This document shows, piece after piece, positions 7,016 to 14,495 of a stretch of DNA of 14,525 nt. Within the stretch, counting starts at the first letter, position 1. Every line of letters starts with the position of its first letter. This DNA comes from an uncultured Blautia sp. GTDB lineage: Bacteria > Bacillota > Clostridia > Lachnospirales > Lachnospiraceae. The position numbers and the translations under genes were made by a program. The notes under the pieces were generated by a model. The model saw only the letters and a list, made by a program, of their open reading frames with translations. It was not told the DNA's origin and did no database searches. The stretch is taken from assembly GCA_934394595.1 (NCBI GenBank), contig CAKRRX010000058.1, positions 1 through 14,525 on the forward strand, written 5' to 3'.

Positions 7016-9385
7016 TTACAATGCCATTTCTGTACGATCGATAATGTCATCCTGCAATGCTCTGTCCAGATCTACAAAAAATGCTGTGTATCCTGCCACT
7101 CTTACTACTAAATCCTTATATTTTTCCGGATCACGCTGTGCCTTTCGAAGTGTTTCGCCGGATACCACGTTAAACTGGATATGATAGCCGCCCTCTTCAA
7201 AATAAGTTTTCATAAGCGCTACCAGAGCCGCCAGACCCTCTTCGCCTTTTAAGGTATTTGGATGGTATTTCTGATTGTACTGAGTTCCGTTCGTTACCAG
7301 AGTGCTGTCCAGATGAGCTACGGACAATGCTGCCTGGGTCGGACCATTTTTCTCAACATTATGTGTAGGGGAACAAGCCTCTGCAATCGGCATACCTGCA
7401 CATCTTCCATTTGGCATTGCACCACAATCCTCTCCAAACGGAATATTTGCTGAGTTGGAATATGCACCTGGTACAAAATGTCCACCGCGAAGATTTCTGT
7501 ACTGTCCTACTTCCTCACAGAAATAAGTCAGAATATCTCTGGCAATCATATCTACCTCAGCATCATTATTTCCATACTTCGGAGCATCATTGATCAGCTG
7601 TACCTTAATATCCTCATATCCTACAAAATCATGGTCAATGGCTTCTTTCAGCTCTTTCAGGGTGAAACGGTTTTCTGTAAATACCAGTTTTTTAATAGCG
7701 CAGAAAGAGTCTGCCACATCAGCCAGTCCAACTGCCTGAGGACCATCATGGTTATATTTTGCACCACCAGCATGCACTTCCAGGCCACGTCCCACACAAT
7801 CTTCTGTAAAACAGGTCTCAAATGGAAGGGTTACCCATTTTGCATGCATTGTATTTACCACATTTCCAATCTGAACCATATGTTTCATTGCACAATGGAA
7901 TTGCTGTTTAAATGCATCGACTAATTCTTCATAACTGGTGATTTCTTCTATCTTTGGAGTTACAGGACCTACCTGTTTTCCGGTATAGCGATCATATCCT
8001 CCGGCCATGGTGACTTCCAGACATCTTACTAAATTGAAATATCCGGAATTTGCGAAGTGACACATCTGTCCCTGAACGCCCATTTCCACGCATCCTGCAA
8101 CGCCCCAGTTTCTGCGGGCATCCTCAAGGGTGACACCTCTTTTCATTAAAGAAGGGATTGCGATCTCATCGTTGTACATCGCCGGCATTCCAAGTCCTTC
8201 CCGGATTGTTTCTGCGCATTTACGCAGAAATCTGAAGTCAGAATTCTTATGAACTCGGCAGCATACGGAAGGCTGAGGCATTTTTACTTTCATAGTTGTG
8301 TCAAGACAAATATAAGTCAGGTCGTTCACAGAATCTTTGCCATCTTCATCTGTTCCTCCCAACGTAATTGTCTGGGAAATTGGGTGTCCGCCAAAAGCTT
8401 TTGTATCTTCTTCGTTCCATACTTCCAGAACTTCGCCGCATTTCAGCCAGAAAGAATCCATTAATTCGCCTGCGAATTCCGGTGTCAGCTTATTTTCCTT
8501 CACATCTTTTTCATAGTATGGCCACAGGAAATAATCCAGTCGACCAATTGATACACCTGTACCATCTGATTCGATCTGTGAGATCAACTGTACAAACCAT
8601 GTACTCTGAACTGCCTCGTAGAAATTGTCAGCCGGATAATAGGGAACCTTTTCACAGTTTGCTGCGATCGTAAGAAGCTCTTTTTTCCTTACCTCATCCT
8701 TCTCTTTCTCTGCCATTTCTCTGGCCAGATCAGCGTAGCGCTGCGCAAATGTTTTGACAGATTGGCAGGTCATGATCAGTGCTTTATATAATGAAATCTT
8801 TTCAAAATCTTCCGGATTCGCATAATCCAGATGATCCAGTTTTTCCTTACATTCCTTCTCAATTCCGTAAAAACCGTCTTTTAATACTTTTTCAAAATTT
8901 AACAGGAAATGACCGGTTCCTTTATTCAGAGTATATGCGCAAGTAAACATTTTGGAATCCATACTGTCAACAGCATCCTGGGGCAGCAATGCATAAGTAC
9001 GCTCAATAACTGTTTTGCCTTTCCAGTAATCCTGTACAGAACGGATCTGCTCTTTTGCTTCCTCTGTAATGGTAAATTTTGATGCTTTACGGAAATTAAA
9101 TTTATCTAATTCATTGTAATACCAGTTCGTAATCTGGGGATGAACCGGCGCTGCTCTCAGCGCACTTCCCTGATTACCTACCAGCAATTCGTCCTCATTA
9201 ATAAAAATCGTTTTCTGCTCCAGCAATGCTTTTAATGCCATTGCAGCCTGAAGAACCGGCGGCTGATCTTCTGTCTTTTTGAAAGATTCTGTCCAGATCA
9301 CAGCTCCTTCAGGACAAATAATAGGTTCAAAATTTACTAATCTTTCTCTGATTCGTTTACATCTTGCTGAAAGTTCCTGTGCCAC
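7016..9385 (-). CDS. Glycyl radical enzyme, dehydratase/lyase type (PFL2-like), substrate unknown
   Basis: Anaerobic radical enzyme of 789 aa, the usual length of the diol/hydroxyproline dehydratase branch. Seen: catalytic thiyl Cys432 and general base Glu434 in GVAGCVEMG (428-436); radical loop VRVAGYTAFF with Gly765; IGRLDYFLWPYYEKD (280-294) and GHF (158-160), matching conserved barrel segments. The GCVE motif places it with C-O, C-N and C-S cleaving members, not with pyruvate formate-lyase (which has adjacent cysteines). From family knowledge, glycerol dehydratase holds its diol with His281, Ser282 and Asp447; the aligned residues here look like Thr276, Gly277 and Asn446, so the substrate probably differs. 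The start is GTG at 9385, with AAGGAGGAG about 10 nt upstream. Its neighbours are a sugar-type importer upstream and its activase downstream. The family is certain; the reaction is open. Confidence 0.95.
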   Translation of the reverse strand: MAQELSARCKRIRERLVNFEPIICPEGAVIWTESFKKTEDQPPVLQAAMALKALLEQKTIFINEDELLVGNQGSALRAAPVHPQITNWYYNELDKFNFRKASKFTITEEAKEQIRSVQDYWKGKTVIERTYALLPQDAVDSMDSKMFTCAYTLNKGTGHFLLNFEKVLKDGFYGIEKECKEKLDHLDYANPEDFEKISLYKALIMTCQSVKTFAQRYADLAREMAEKEKDEVRKKELLTIAANCEKVPYYPADNFYEAVQSTWFVQLISQIESDGTGVSIGRLDYFLWPYYEKDVKENKLTPEFAGELMDSFWLKCGEVLEVWNEEDTKAFGGHPISQTITLGGTDEDGKDSVNDLTYICLDTTMKVKMPQPSVCCRVHKNSDFRFLRKCAETIREGLGMPAMYNDEIAIPSLMKRGVTLEDARRNWGVAGCVEMGVQGQMCHFANSGYFNLVRCLEVTMAGGYDRYTGKQVGPVTPKIEEITSYEELVDAFKQQFHCAMKHMVQIGNVVNTMHAKWVTLPFETCFTEDCVGRGLEVHAGGAKYNHDGPQAVGLADVADSFCAIKKLVFTENRFTLKELKEAIDHDFVGYEDIKVQLINDAPKYGNNDAEVDMIARDILTYFCEEVGQYRNLRGGHFVPGAYSNSANIPFGEDCGAMPNGRCAGMPIAEACSPTHNVEKNGPTQAALSVAHLDSTLVTNGTQYNQKYHPNTLKGEEGLAALVALMKTYFEEGGYHIQFNVVSGETLRKAQRDPEKYKDLVVRVAGYTAFFVDLDRALQDDIIDRTEMAL

Positions 9386-9421
9386 TGCTTTTGCTCCTCC
9401 TTTGATATTTAATTAACTATT

Positions 9422-9456
9422 CAGGCTGTCCAGACATATATTGTCAGAACAGCCTG
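9422..9456 (-). other. Strong stem-loop between binding-protein and GRE genes
   Basis: Arms 9422-9429 and 9449-9456 pair over 8 bp (CAGGCTGT/ACAGCCTG), with an inner GACA/TGTC stem (9433-9436 with 9442-9445). On the minus strand it is not followed by a T-run, so it is likely a 3'-end stabiliser or partial terminator that keeps the binding-protein message abundant. Confidence 0.6.
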
Positions 9457-9494
9457 GCTGAAAAAATTTATTTTAAAATGTACTTTTCTCTTAT

Positions 9495-10436
9495 TTAGAA
9501 TGCTGCATCCGGATCATAATAATCCTCTACATTATCTGCATTGATGAAAACAGAATCGATATCGATCACACGTTCAACTTCTTCTCCATCAATCAACTGC
9601 ATTGCAACCTGTACACCTTTTGCACCTGGGAATGGATAAGTAAATTCACCAACGATCTTTCCGTTTTTAACTTCTGCAAGTGCTTCTTTCTGGCCATCAA
9701 TACTTACCAGTTTTACATCATCTCTTCCGGCATTTTTTAATGCTGCAATTACACCAAGGGTCATTGCATCACATTCGGAATAGATTACATCAATTGTACC
9801 TTCCGGATTTGCCTGAAGCAGGTTTTCAGCAACCTCCATTGCTTCTTCCTGCAGCCAGTTTGCAGACTGTTCTGCTACTACATTAATATCAGTTCCCTCG
9901 ATAGCTTCCAGAACCGGCTCTGTTCTGTCTACACGGGTGATTGTTCCGGCAGATCCTTCGATCATAACAAGATTCTTCAGATCGTTCTCTGTCATATACT
10001 CTTTAATGAATTCTCCGGCTGCTGCTCCGATATCTGCATTATTTGCACCAATAAAGGTGGTCCATCCATCGCCTGTAAGCTCACGGTCCAGAACAACAAC
10101 ATAAATTCCGGCTTCCACTGCGGTCTTACAAATTGCTGATAATGGCTGGCTTTCTGCAGGACTGATCAGAATAGCATCAACGCCCTTTGTGATCAGGTCC
10201 TCTACATCAGAAATCTGCTTATTTGTATCTCCACCGGCATCTGTAACGGTCAGTTCAACATTATCATATTTTTCTGCTTCCTTCGTTACATCGTCTGCCA
10301 GACCGGCACGCCATGGCTGGCTGGTAGTGTCAATAGACATACCAATTTTGTAGGTTTTTTCCTCCTCTGCGTAAACTGGTGAAGAGATCCCCAATACCAT
10401 TGATGCTGTTAATGCGCAAACCACAAGTTTCTTCAT
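9495..10436 (-). CDS. Sugar ABC transporter substrate-binding protein (ribose type)
   Basis: Extracytoplasmic binding protein of 313 aa (periplasmic-binding protein 4 / RbsB type) that captures the substrate for the permease and ATPase encoded just upstream. Seen: signal peptide MKKLVVCALTASMVLGISS ending VYA, with likely cleavage after Ala23; mature part beginning KTYKIGMSIDTTSQPW, then the typical repeats of this fold such as DAGGDTNKQISDVEDLITKGV, ILISPAES and VVLDREL. There is no lipobox cysteine at the cleavage site, unusual for a Gram-positive binding protein, which is normally a lipoprotein. AAGGAGG 8 nt before the ATG fixes the start. The gap to the permease stop is 45 bp of A-rich DNA. 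The ligand is probably a pentose, hexose or polyol; it cannot be read from sequence. Confidence 0.95.
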   Translation of the reverse strand: MKKLVVCALTASMVLGISSPVYAEEEKTYKIGMSIDTTSQPWRAGLADDVTKEAEKYDNVELTVTDAGGDTNKQISDVEDLITKGVDAILISPAESQPLSAICKTAVEAGIYVVVLDRELTGDGWTTFIGANNADIGAAAGEFIKEYMTENDLKNLVMIEGSAGTITRVDRTEPVLEAIEGTDINVVAEQSANWLQEEAMEVAENLLQANPEGTIDVIYSECDAMTLGVIAALKNAGRDDVKLVSIDGQKEALAEVKNGKIVGEFTYPFPGAKGVQVAMQLIDGEEVERVIDIDSVFINADNVEDYYDPDAAF

Positions 10437-10481
10437 GAATACTTCCTCCTTTTAATTTACCTTTTTTATTATTTTTTTTAT

Positions 10482-11519
10482 TTATTTTCTCTTTTTCTTT
10501 GAATTGAAAATTACGGCTAAGATAATAATGCCTCCACGTACTACATACTGATAATATGTAGAAATATTTGCCAGGTTCAGAATATTATTGATAATACCTA
10601 TGATCACCGCACCAATAATCGTTCCGAATACAGTTCCTACACCACCGTTAAGGCTTGCACCTCCAATTACACAAGATGCAATTGCATTCATTTCAAAAGA
10701 ATTTCCAAGAGTAGGATCTCCTGTGGTGGTTCTGCTTGTTAAAACAAATCCGGCAATAACTGCCATCATACTGCATAACATATAAGAAACTACTTTGTAA
10801 CGGTCAACATTGATACCTGCAACTCTTGCAGCCTCTTCATTTCCACCAATTGCCCGAACATAACGTCCGTAAATTGTTTTATTTAATAAAAATGCTACAA
10901 TAACTGCTACGAGGATCAGCACTAACAACTGGGTCGGTATTCCTCCAAGTACACTTCCGGAACCAATAAAGGATACCATATTGGCTCTTTCTTCATCCAT
11001 ATAGATTGGTTTTCCGTTGGAAGCAAGCAGTGCAATACCTCTGTACAATGTCAGTGTACCAATTGTCATGATGAACGGCTGTACGTTTGCTTTACAGATT
11101 ACAATTCCGTTGATAAATCCTAATAATGCACCAATGATCAGCAGAATGATCAGTACCATTACCATACCAGCTGCACCGGATGGAAGAATTTTGTTCAGAA
11201 CTGTGAAGAATCCCTGAAACGGACCTTCTGCCTTATCCGGAAAATAGAATGCTACAAAAAATACAGATGTAACACCTACAAGTGAACCGATAGAAATATC
11301 CATTCCACCTGTCATAATAACCATTAACAGTCCGATGGAAAGAATTCCGTTTGCAGTAATCTGACGTAATACATTTAAAATATTATTCGTTGTCAGAAAA
11401 ACATCTGAAATGCAGGAAGCCAAAATCACAATTGCCAGTAAAACTACCACAGAACTATGTTTTTTCAATGTAACTCTAGCTATATTTTTCCAATCTGATG
11501 ATGTCTTTTTGTTTTCCAT
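10482..11519 (-). CDS. Sugar ABC transporter permease (RbsC type)
   Basis: Membrane permease of 345 aa (BPD_transp_2 family), forming the channel with the neighbouring ATPase. Seen: a polar N-terminal tail, hydrophobic helices from about residue 23 onward, the family motifs TGGMDISIGSLVG (70-82), GGNEEAARVAGINVDRYK (225-242, the loop that contacts the ATPase) and GGASLNGGVGTVFG (286-299), and a lysine-rich C-terminus. Length is normal for the family. The ATG overlaps the ATPase stop codon by one base (TAATG), and GGAGGAG inside the last codons of the ATPase gene serves as its ribosome binding site, so the two are translationally coupled. Confidence 0.96.
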   Translation of the reverse strand: MENKKTSSDWKNIARVTLKKHSSVVVLLAIVILASCISDVFLTTNNILNVLRQITANGILSIGLLMVIMTGGMDISIGSLVGVTSVFFVAFYFPDKAEGPFQGFFTVLNKILPSGAAGMVMVLIILLIIGALLGFINGIVICKANVQPFIMTIGTLTLYRGIALLASNGKPIYMDEERANMVSFIGSGSVLGGIPTQLLVLILVAVIVAFLLNKTIYGRYVRAIGGNEEAARVAGINVDRYKVVSYMLCSMMAVIAGFVLTSRTTTGDPTLGNSFEMNAIASCVIGGASLNGGVGTVFGTIIGAVIIGIINNILNLANISTYYQYVVRGGIIILAVIFNSKKKRK

Positions 11520-13009
11520 TATTTTTCTCCTCCAGTTGCGTATGTTAAAATTCTTTGTTCTGAGGCTTCATCCCCCTGTACTTCACCTGTCACAATTCCT
11601 TCATGCATGACAAGGATTCTGTCACTCAAGCCGATTACTTCCGGAAGCTCGGATGAAATTACAATCACTGCACAGCCTTGTTCTGCAAATCCACGTACAA
11701 TTTTGTAAATCTCCGTTTTTGTTCCGACATCAACGCCTCGAGTAGGTTCATCAATGATAATCACTTTCGCATTTGCCAGCATTGCCCGGGCAATCATGAC
11801 TTTCTGCTGATTTCCACCCGATAATTCTCCTACTGCCTGATCTGCGTCTGCGCATTTTACTTCCAGCTCCTGAATATATTTATTTGTGCTGGCTTTTTCT
11901 TCACCTTTTCGGATTACGCCATTCTTACAGAATTTTTCCAAAGTCGAAATGGAAATATTATCCCGAATAGACATTCCCAGAAAGAGTCCGTCTCCTTTTC
12001 GATCCTCAGTTGTATAGATGATTCCGGCTTTGATCGCCTCTTTCGCCAAATGGAATTTTACGCTTTTTCCATTCAGTAAAATTTCTCCTCCATCAAAAGG
12101 ATCTACACCGAATATGGATCTGCAGACTTCGCTTCGTCCGGATCCTACCAGACCACTCATACCCAGTATTTCGCCCTCTCTCACAGAAAAACTGACATCC
12201 TTGAATACGCCTTTTCTGGATAGATTTTTTACTTCTAATACGGTTTCCCCAACCTTCTGCGATTTGTCCGGATAAATCTTGCTGATCGTTCTTCCTGTCA
12301 TCAATGAGATCAGGCGGTCCTTTGTCACGCCTTCCATACTGATGGTATCCACATAAGTTCCATCCTTTAATATGGTACATCTGTCTGCGATTTCATTGAG
12401 TTCCTCCAAACGATGGGAAATATAAATAATACTCCGTCCCTCTGCCTGAAGCTTACGGATCAGTTGAAACAGCTTTTCTGTCTCTGTTACGGTCAGCACA
12501 GATGTAGGCTCATCCATAACAATAACATTTGCATTAACCGACAACGCTTTTGCAATTTCTACAAACTGCTTCTGGGCTACACTTAAATCAGAAAGTTTCG
12601 TCTTGGGATCAAAAGTAATTCCTACTTCCTCAAGGTATCCCTGAGCTTTTGTAAGCAGCTCCTTGCTATTTATCACACCTTTTGAATTGGGGATCCTGCC
12701 AAGGAGAATATTATCTGCTATTGACAGGCAGTCAACCAGAGCCTGTTCCTGATAGATTACTGCAATCCCGTTCTTCTGGGATTTTGCAGGAGAAGAAATA
12801 TCTGTCAGGACTCCATTTACATAAATCTCTCCCTCATCCTTCTGATATGCACCGCCCAGGATCTTCATCAATGTAGATTTTCCAGCTCCGTTTTCTCCCA
12901 GTAGAGCATGAACTTCACCTTTTTTCATATTAAAATGTACTTGTGAGAGGGCTTTAATACCACCAAATCTCTTGCTGACATTTTTCATTTCCAGAATATA
13001 CTCATTCAT
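11519..13009 (-). CDS. Sugar ABC transporter ATP-binding protein (RbsA type)
   Basis: Double ATPase of 496 aa that powers the importer. Domain 1: Walker A GENGAGKST (38-46), Q-loop YQEQ (86-89), signature LSVAQ (142-146), Walker B with DEPTS (166-170), switch His199. Domain 2: the family's normal altered Walker A GLVGSGRSE (286-294), signature LSGGNQQK (396-403) and DEPTRGVD (420-427). All are as expected for the ribose/galactose/xylose group, in contrast to the degenerate paralogue at 4519-5907. The first ATG (13009) is chosen; a second ATG 4 nt later is out of frame. The ribosome binding site GGTGG/AGGTG is moderate. First gene of the presumed eight-gene operon; the predicted leader is about 110 nt. 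Confidence 0.97.
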   Translation of the reverse strand: MNEYILEMKNVSKRFGGIKALSQVHFNMKKGEVHALLGENGAGKSTLMKILGGAYQKDEGEIYVNGVLTDISSPAKSQKNGIAVIYQEQALVDCLSIADNILLGRIPNSKGVINSKELLTKAQGYLEEVGITFDPKTKLSDLSVAQKQFVEIAKALSVNANVIVMDEPTSVLTVTETEKLFQLIRKLQAEGRSIIYISHRLEELNEIADRCTILKDGTYVDTISMEGVTKDRLISLMTGRTISKIYPDKSQKVGETVLEVKNLSRKGVFKDVSFSVREGEILGMSGLVGSGRSEVCRSIFGVDPFDGGEILLNGKSVKFHLAKEAIKAGIIYTTEDRKGDGLFLGMSIRDNISISTLEKFCKNGVIRKGEEKASTNKYIQELEVKCADADQAVGELSGGNQQKVMIARAMLANAKVIIIDEPTRGVDVGTKTEIYKIVRGFAEQGCAVIVISSELPEVIGLSDRILVMHEGIVTGEVQGDEASEQRILTYATGGEK

Positions 13010-13128
13010 TCACCTACCACCTATTCTTGCATTTCGGATTTTTGCGATATACATATTGTTTTTTATGCACTTTTATGTTTTTTGTCCTAGGCTGTCTTTC
13101 AAAACATCGTACATTTTTTATATTATTT

Positions 13129-13157
13129 ATCATATACTCATATTCATTTTGGGGAAA
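13129..13157 (-). promoter_or_regulatory. Candidate promoter of the importer-GRE operon
   Basis: On the minus strand, a weak -35 TTTCCC (13157-13152, 3 of 6), 17-nt spacer and -10 TATGAT (13134-13129, 5 of 6). The -35 begins 3 bp after the 33-bp element at 13161-13193. The weak -35 abutting a conserved element suggests an activator-dependent promoter. An alternative is TTGTCA (13165-13160) with 17 nt to TATGAG. Confidence 0.45.
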
Positions 13158-13160
13158 GGT

Positions 13161-13193
13161 GACAAAAGTCAGAAAAGGGGGATTATTTCCGTA
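13161..13193 (-). promoter_or_regulatory. 33-bp mirror element A (putative activator site for the operon)
   Basis: Matches the reverse complement of 13239-13271 at 27 of 33 positions without gaps: 15 identical bases at the outer end (GACAAAAGTCAGAAA on the plus strand), GGG in the middle and TTTCCGTA at the inner end. The outer end itself holds a palindrome GAC-N4-GTC. It faces the importer operon. Confidence 0.75.
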
Positions 13194-13238
13194 GTTTCCA
13201 AACTGCCTTCTCCACCACTCTCTTTATTTTCATAATTA

Positions 13239-13271
13239 TACGGAAAACAAACCCTGTTTCTGACTTTTGTC
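13239..13271 (+). promoter_or_regulatory. 33-bp mirror element B (putative activator site for the dehydrogenase)
   Basis: Mirror copy of element A, separated from it by 45 bp (13194-13238). Its outer end TTTCTGACTTTTGTC lies 3 bp before the candidate -35 of the dehydrogenase promoter, the same geometry as element A with its own promoter. Confidence 0.75.
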
Positions 13272-13274
13272 TTC

Positions 13275-13303
13275 TTTTATCAGGCAAAGATTGGTCATAA
13301 GAT
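13275..13303 (+). promoter_or_regulatory. Candidate promoter of the dehydrogenase gene
   Basis: Weak -35 TTTTAT (13275-13280), 17-nt spacer, -10 TAAGAT (13298-13303, 4 of 6). The position relative to element B is identical to that of the opposite promoter relative to element A. This gives a leader of roughly 30 nt. Confidence 0.4.
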
Positions 13304-13339
13304 ATTAGTACAGATAAAACAGCAGAAAGAGGTGCAAAA

Positions 13340-14374
13340 ATGAAATCATTTGTTATTGAAAAAGATGGCAGCACAAAAATCTGTGAACTTCCAAAACCCA
13401 AGTATAATCCTAATCAGGCTCTGGTAAAGACAATTGCCTGTGGAATGTGCGGTACTGATGTTAAACTTCTGCACAAAACTTTCAAGGGCTTCCCGGAATC
13501 CGCCTATCCTGTTATTCTCGGCCATGAAGGAGTGGGCGAAATTGTGGAGGTGGGAAGTAATGTTACTTCTTTTAAGATAGGAGATAAAGTGCTTCTTCCT
13601 TTCATAGACCCTGATCCAGAACTGTATCCGGGAATGAATTCAGCCTGGGGAGCACTTAGCGAATATGCTGTTGTTTGTGATCCGAAAGCTCCATGGAAAG
13701 ACGGAAATGTTCCAGATTGCGCATTTGCACAAACGGTTCTTCCATCTGACATCGATCCCGTAGATGCATCCATGATCATCACGTTCCGTGAAGTATTGAG
13801 CAATATCCGCTATTTCGGAATCCAGCCAGATGATTCTGTGGTTGTTTACGGCTGCGGACCGGTTGGATTGACTTTTATAAAATTCTTAAATCTCTGTGGT
13901 GTAGAAGAAATTACTGCGATCGATCGCCATGACCTAAAACTTGCTAACGCCAAAAGAAACGGTGCGAAACATGTCATCAACAGCAAAGAGGAAGATGTTA
14001 CAGACATCGTTCGCACTCTTTATCCTTCCGGTGTCAACTTTGTCCTTGATGCCATAGGACATCCTTTTGTTGTCAATGCTGCTATGCCTTTAATTGCAGA
14101 TCGTGGTGCTGTATTATGCTACGGTGTTCCGGAAAAAGAAGAAATTACAATTAATTTCAGTAAAGCAAGCTATAACTGGAGAGTCATTTATCAGCAAATG
14201 CCTTGTAAAAAAGATGAAGGCCTGGCTACGGAGCAGGTTATTGACTGGATCCGTTCCGGAAAATTAGTCTTAAAAGATTTTATATCCGATTATTTCCCAT
14301 TTTCTGAATCTGTGGAAGCTTTTCAAATGCTTCTGGATCGAAAAATCCAAAAGAAGGGAATTATTGTATTCTAA
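13340..14374 (+). CDS. Zinc-type medium-chain alcohol/polyol dehydrogenase
   Basis: Cytosolic NAD(P)-dependent oxidoreductase of 344 aa (MDR/sorbitol-threonine dehydrogenase type). Seen: catalytic zinc ligands Cys37 (GMCGTD), His62-Glu63 (GHE) and probably Glu151; GroES-like N-terminal half; Rossmann motif GCGPVG (171-176); Asp195 at the end of the second strand, favouring NAD(H) over NADP(H). The four-cysteine structural zinc loop usually near residues 90-110 is absent (the segment is IDPDPELYPGMNS), as in some sorbitol dehydrogenases. AAGAGG 7 nt before the ATG fixes the start. It is divergent from the importer-GRE operon and shares the mirror elements, so it probably acts in the same pathway, reducing the GRE product or oxidising a polyol. 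The exact substrate is unknown. Confidence 0.93.
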   Translation: MKSFVIEKDGSTKICELPKPKYNPNQALVKTIACGMCGTDVKLLHKTFKGFPESAYPVILGHEGVGEIVEVGSNVTSFKIGDKVLLPFIDPDPELYPGMNSAWGALSEYAVVCDPKAPWKDGNVPDCAFAQTVLPSDIDPVDASMIITFREVLSNIRYFGIQPDDSVVVYGCGPVGLTFIKFLNLCGVEEITAIDRHDLKLANAKRNGAKHVINSKEEDVTDIVRTLYPSGVNFVLDAIGHPFVVNAAMPLIADRGAVLCYGVPEKEEITINFSKASYNWRVIYQQMPCKKDEGLATEQVIDWIRSGKLVLKDFISDYFPFSESVEAFQMLLDRKIQKKGIIVF

Positions 14375-14410
14375 ACCTGGTCTTTACCAAAATACATACC
14401 TATCCACATG

Positions 14411-14460
14411 AAAAAGGACTGTTGCCTCAGCAAATAATTTTGCCGGGTAACAGTCCTTTT
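14411..14460. terminator. Bidirectional intrinsic terminator
   Basis: A 12-bp perfect stem AAAAGGACTGTT/AACAGTCCTTTT (14412-14423 with 14449-14460), extended inward by about four more pairs including G-U, with an inner GCAAA/TTTGC hairpin. T-runs flank it on both strands. It ends the dehydrogenase transcript and, on the minus strand, would end a converging gene. Confidence 0.88.
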
Positions 14461-14495
14461 CTACTGTTAAATACCTATATAAACAAATCGCTTTT

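Noticed and set aside
7016..9385. Calling the GRE pyruvate formate-lyase or glycerol dehydratase
   Set aside because: It has GCVE with a single catalytic Cys, not the adjacent cysteines of pyruvate formate-lyase, and its diol-contact positions seem changed relative to glycerol dehydratase.
13073..13114. 13-codon frame in the leader of the importer operon, a possible leader peptide
   Set aside because: No ribosome binding site in front of it and no run of one regulatory codon.
13161..13271. The 33-bp inverted elements as ends of a miniature mobile element
   Set aside because: No target-site duplication is visible at the flanks, and the symmetric promoter geometry on both sides fits regulation better; a genome-wide copy search would settle it.
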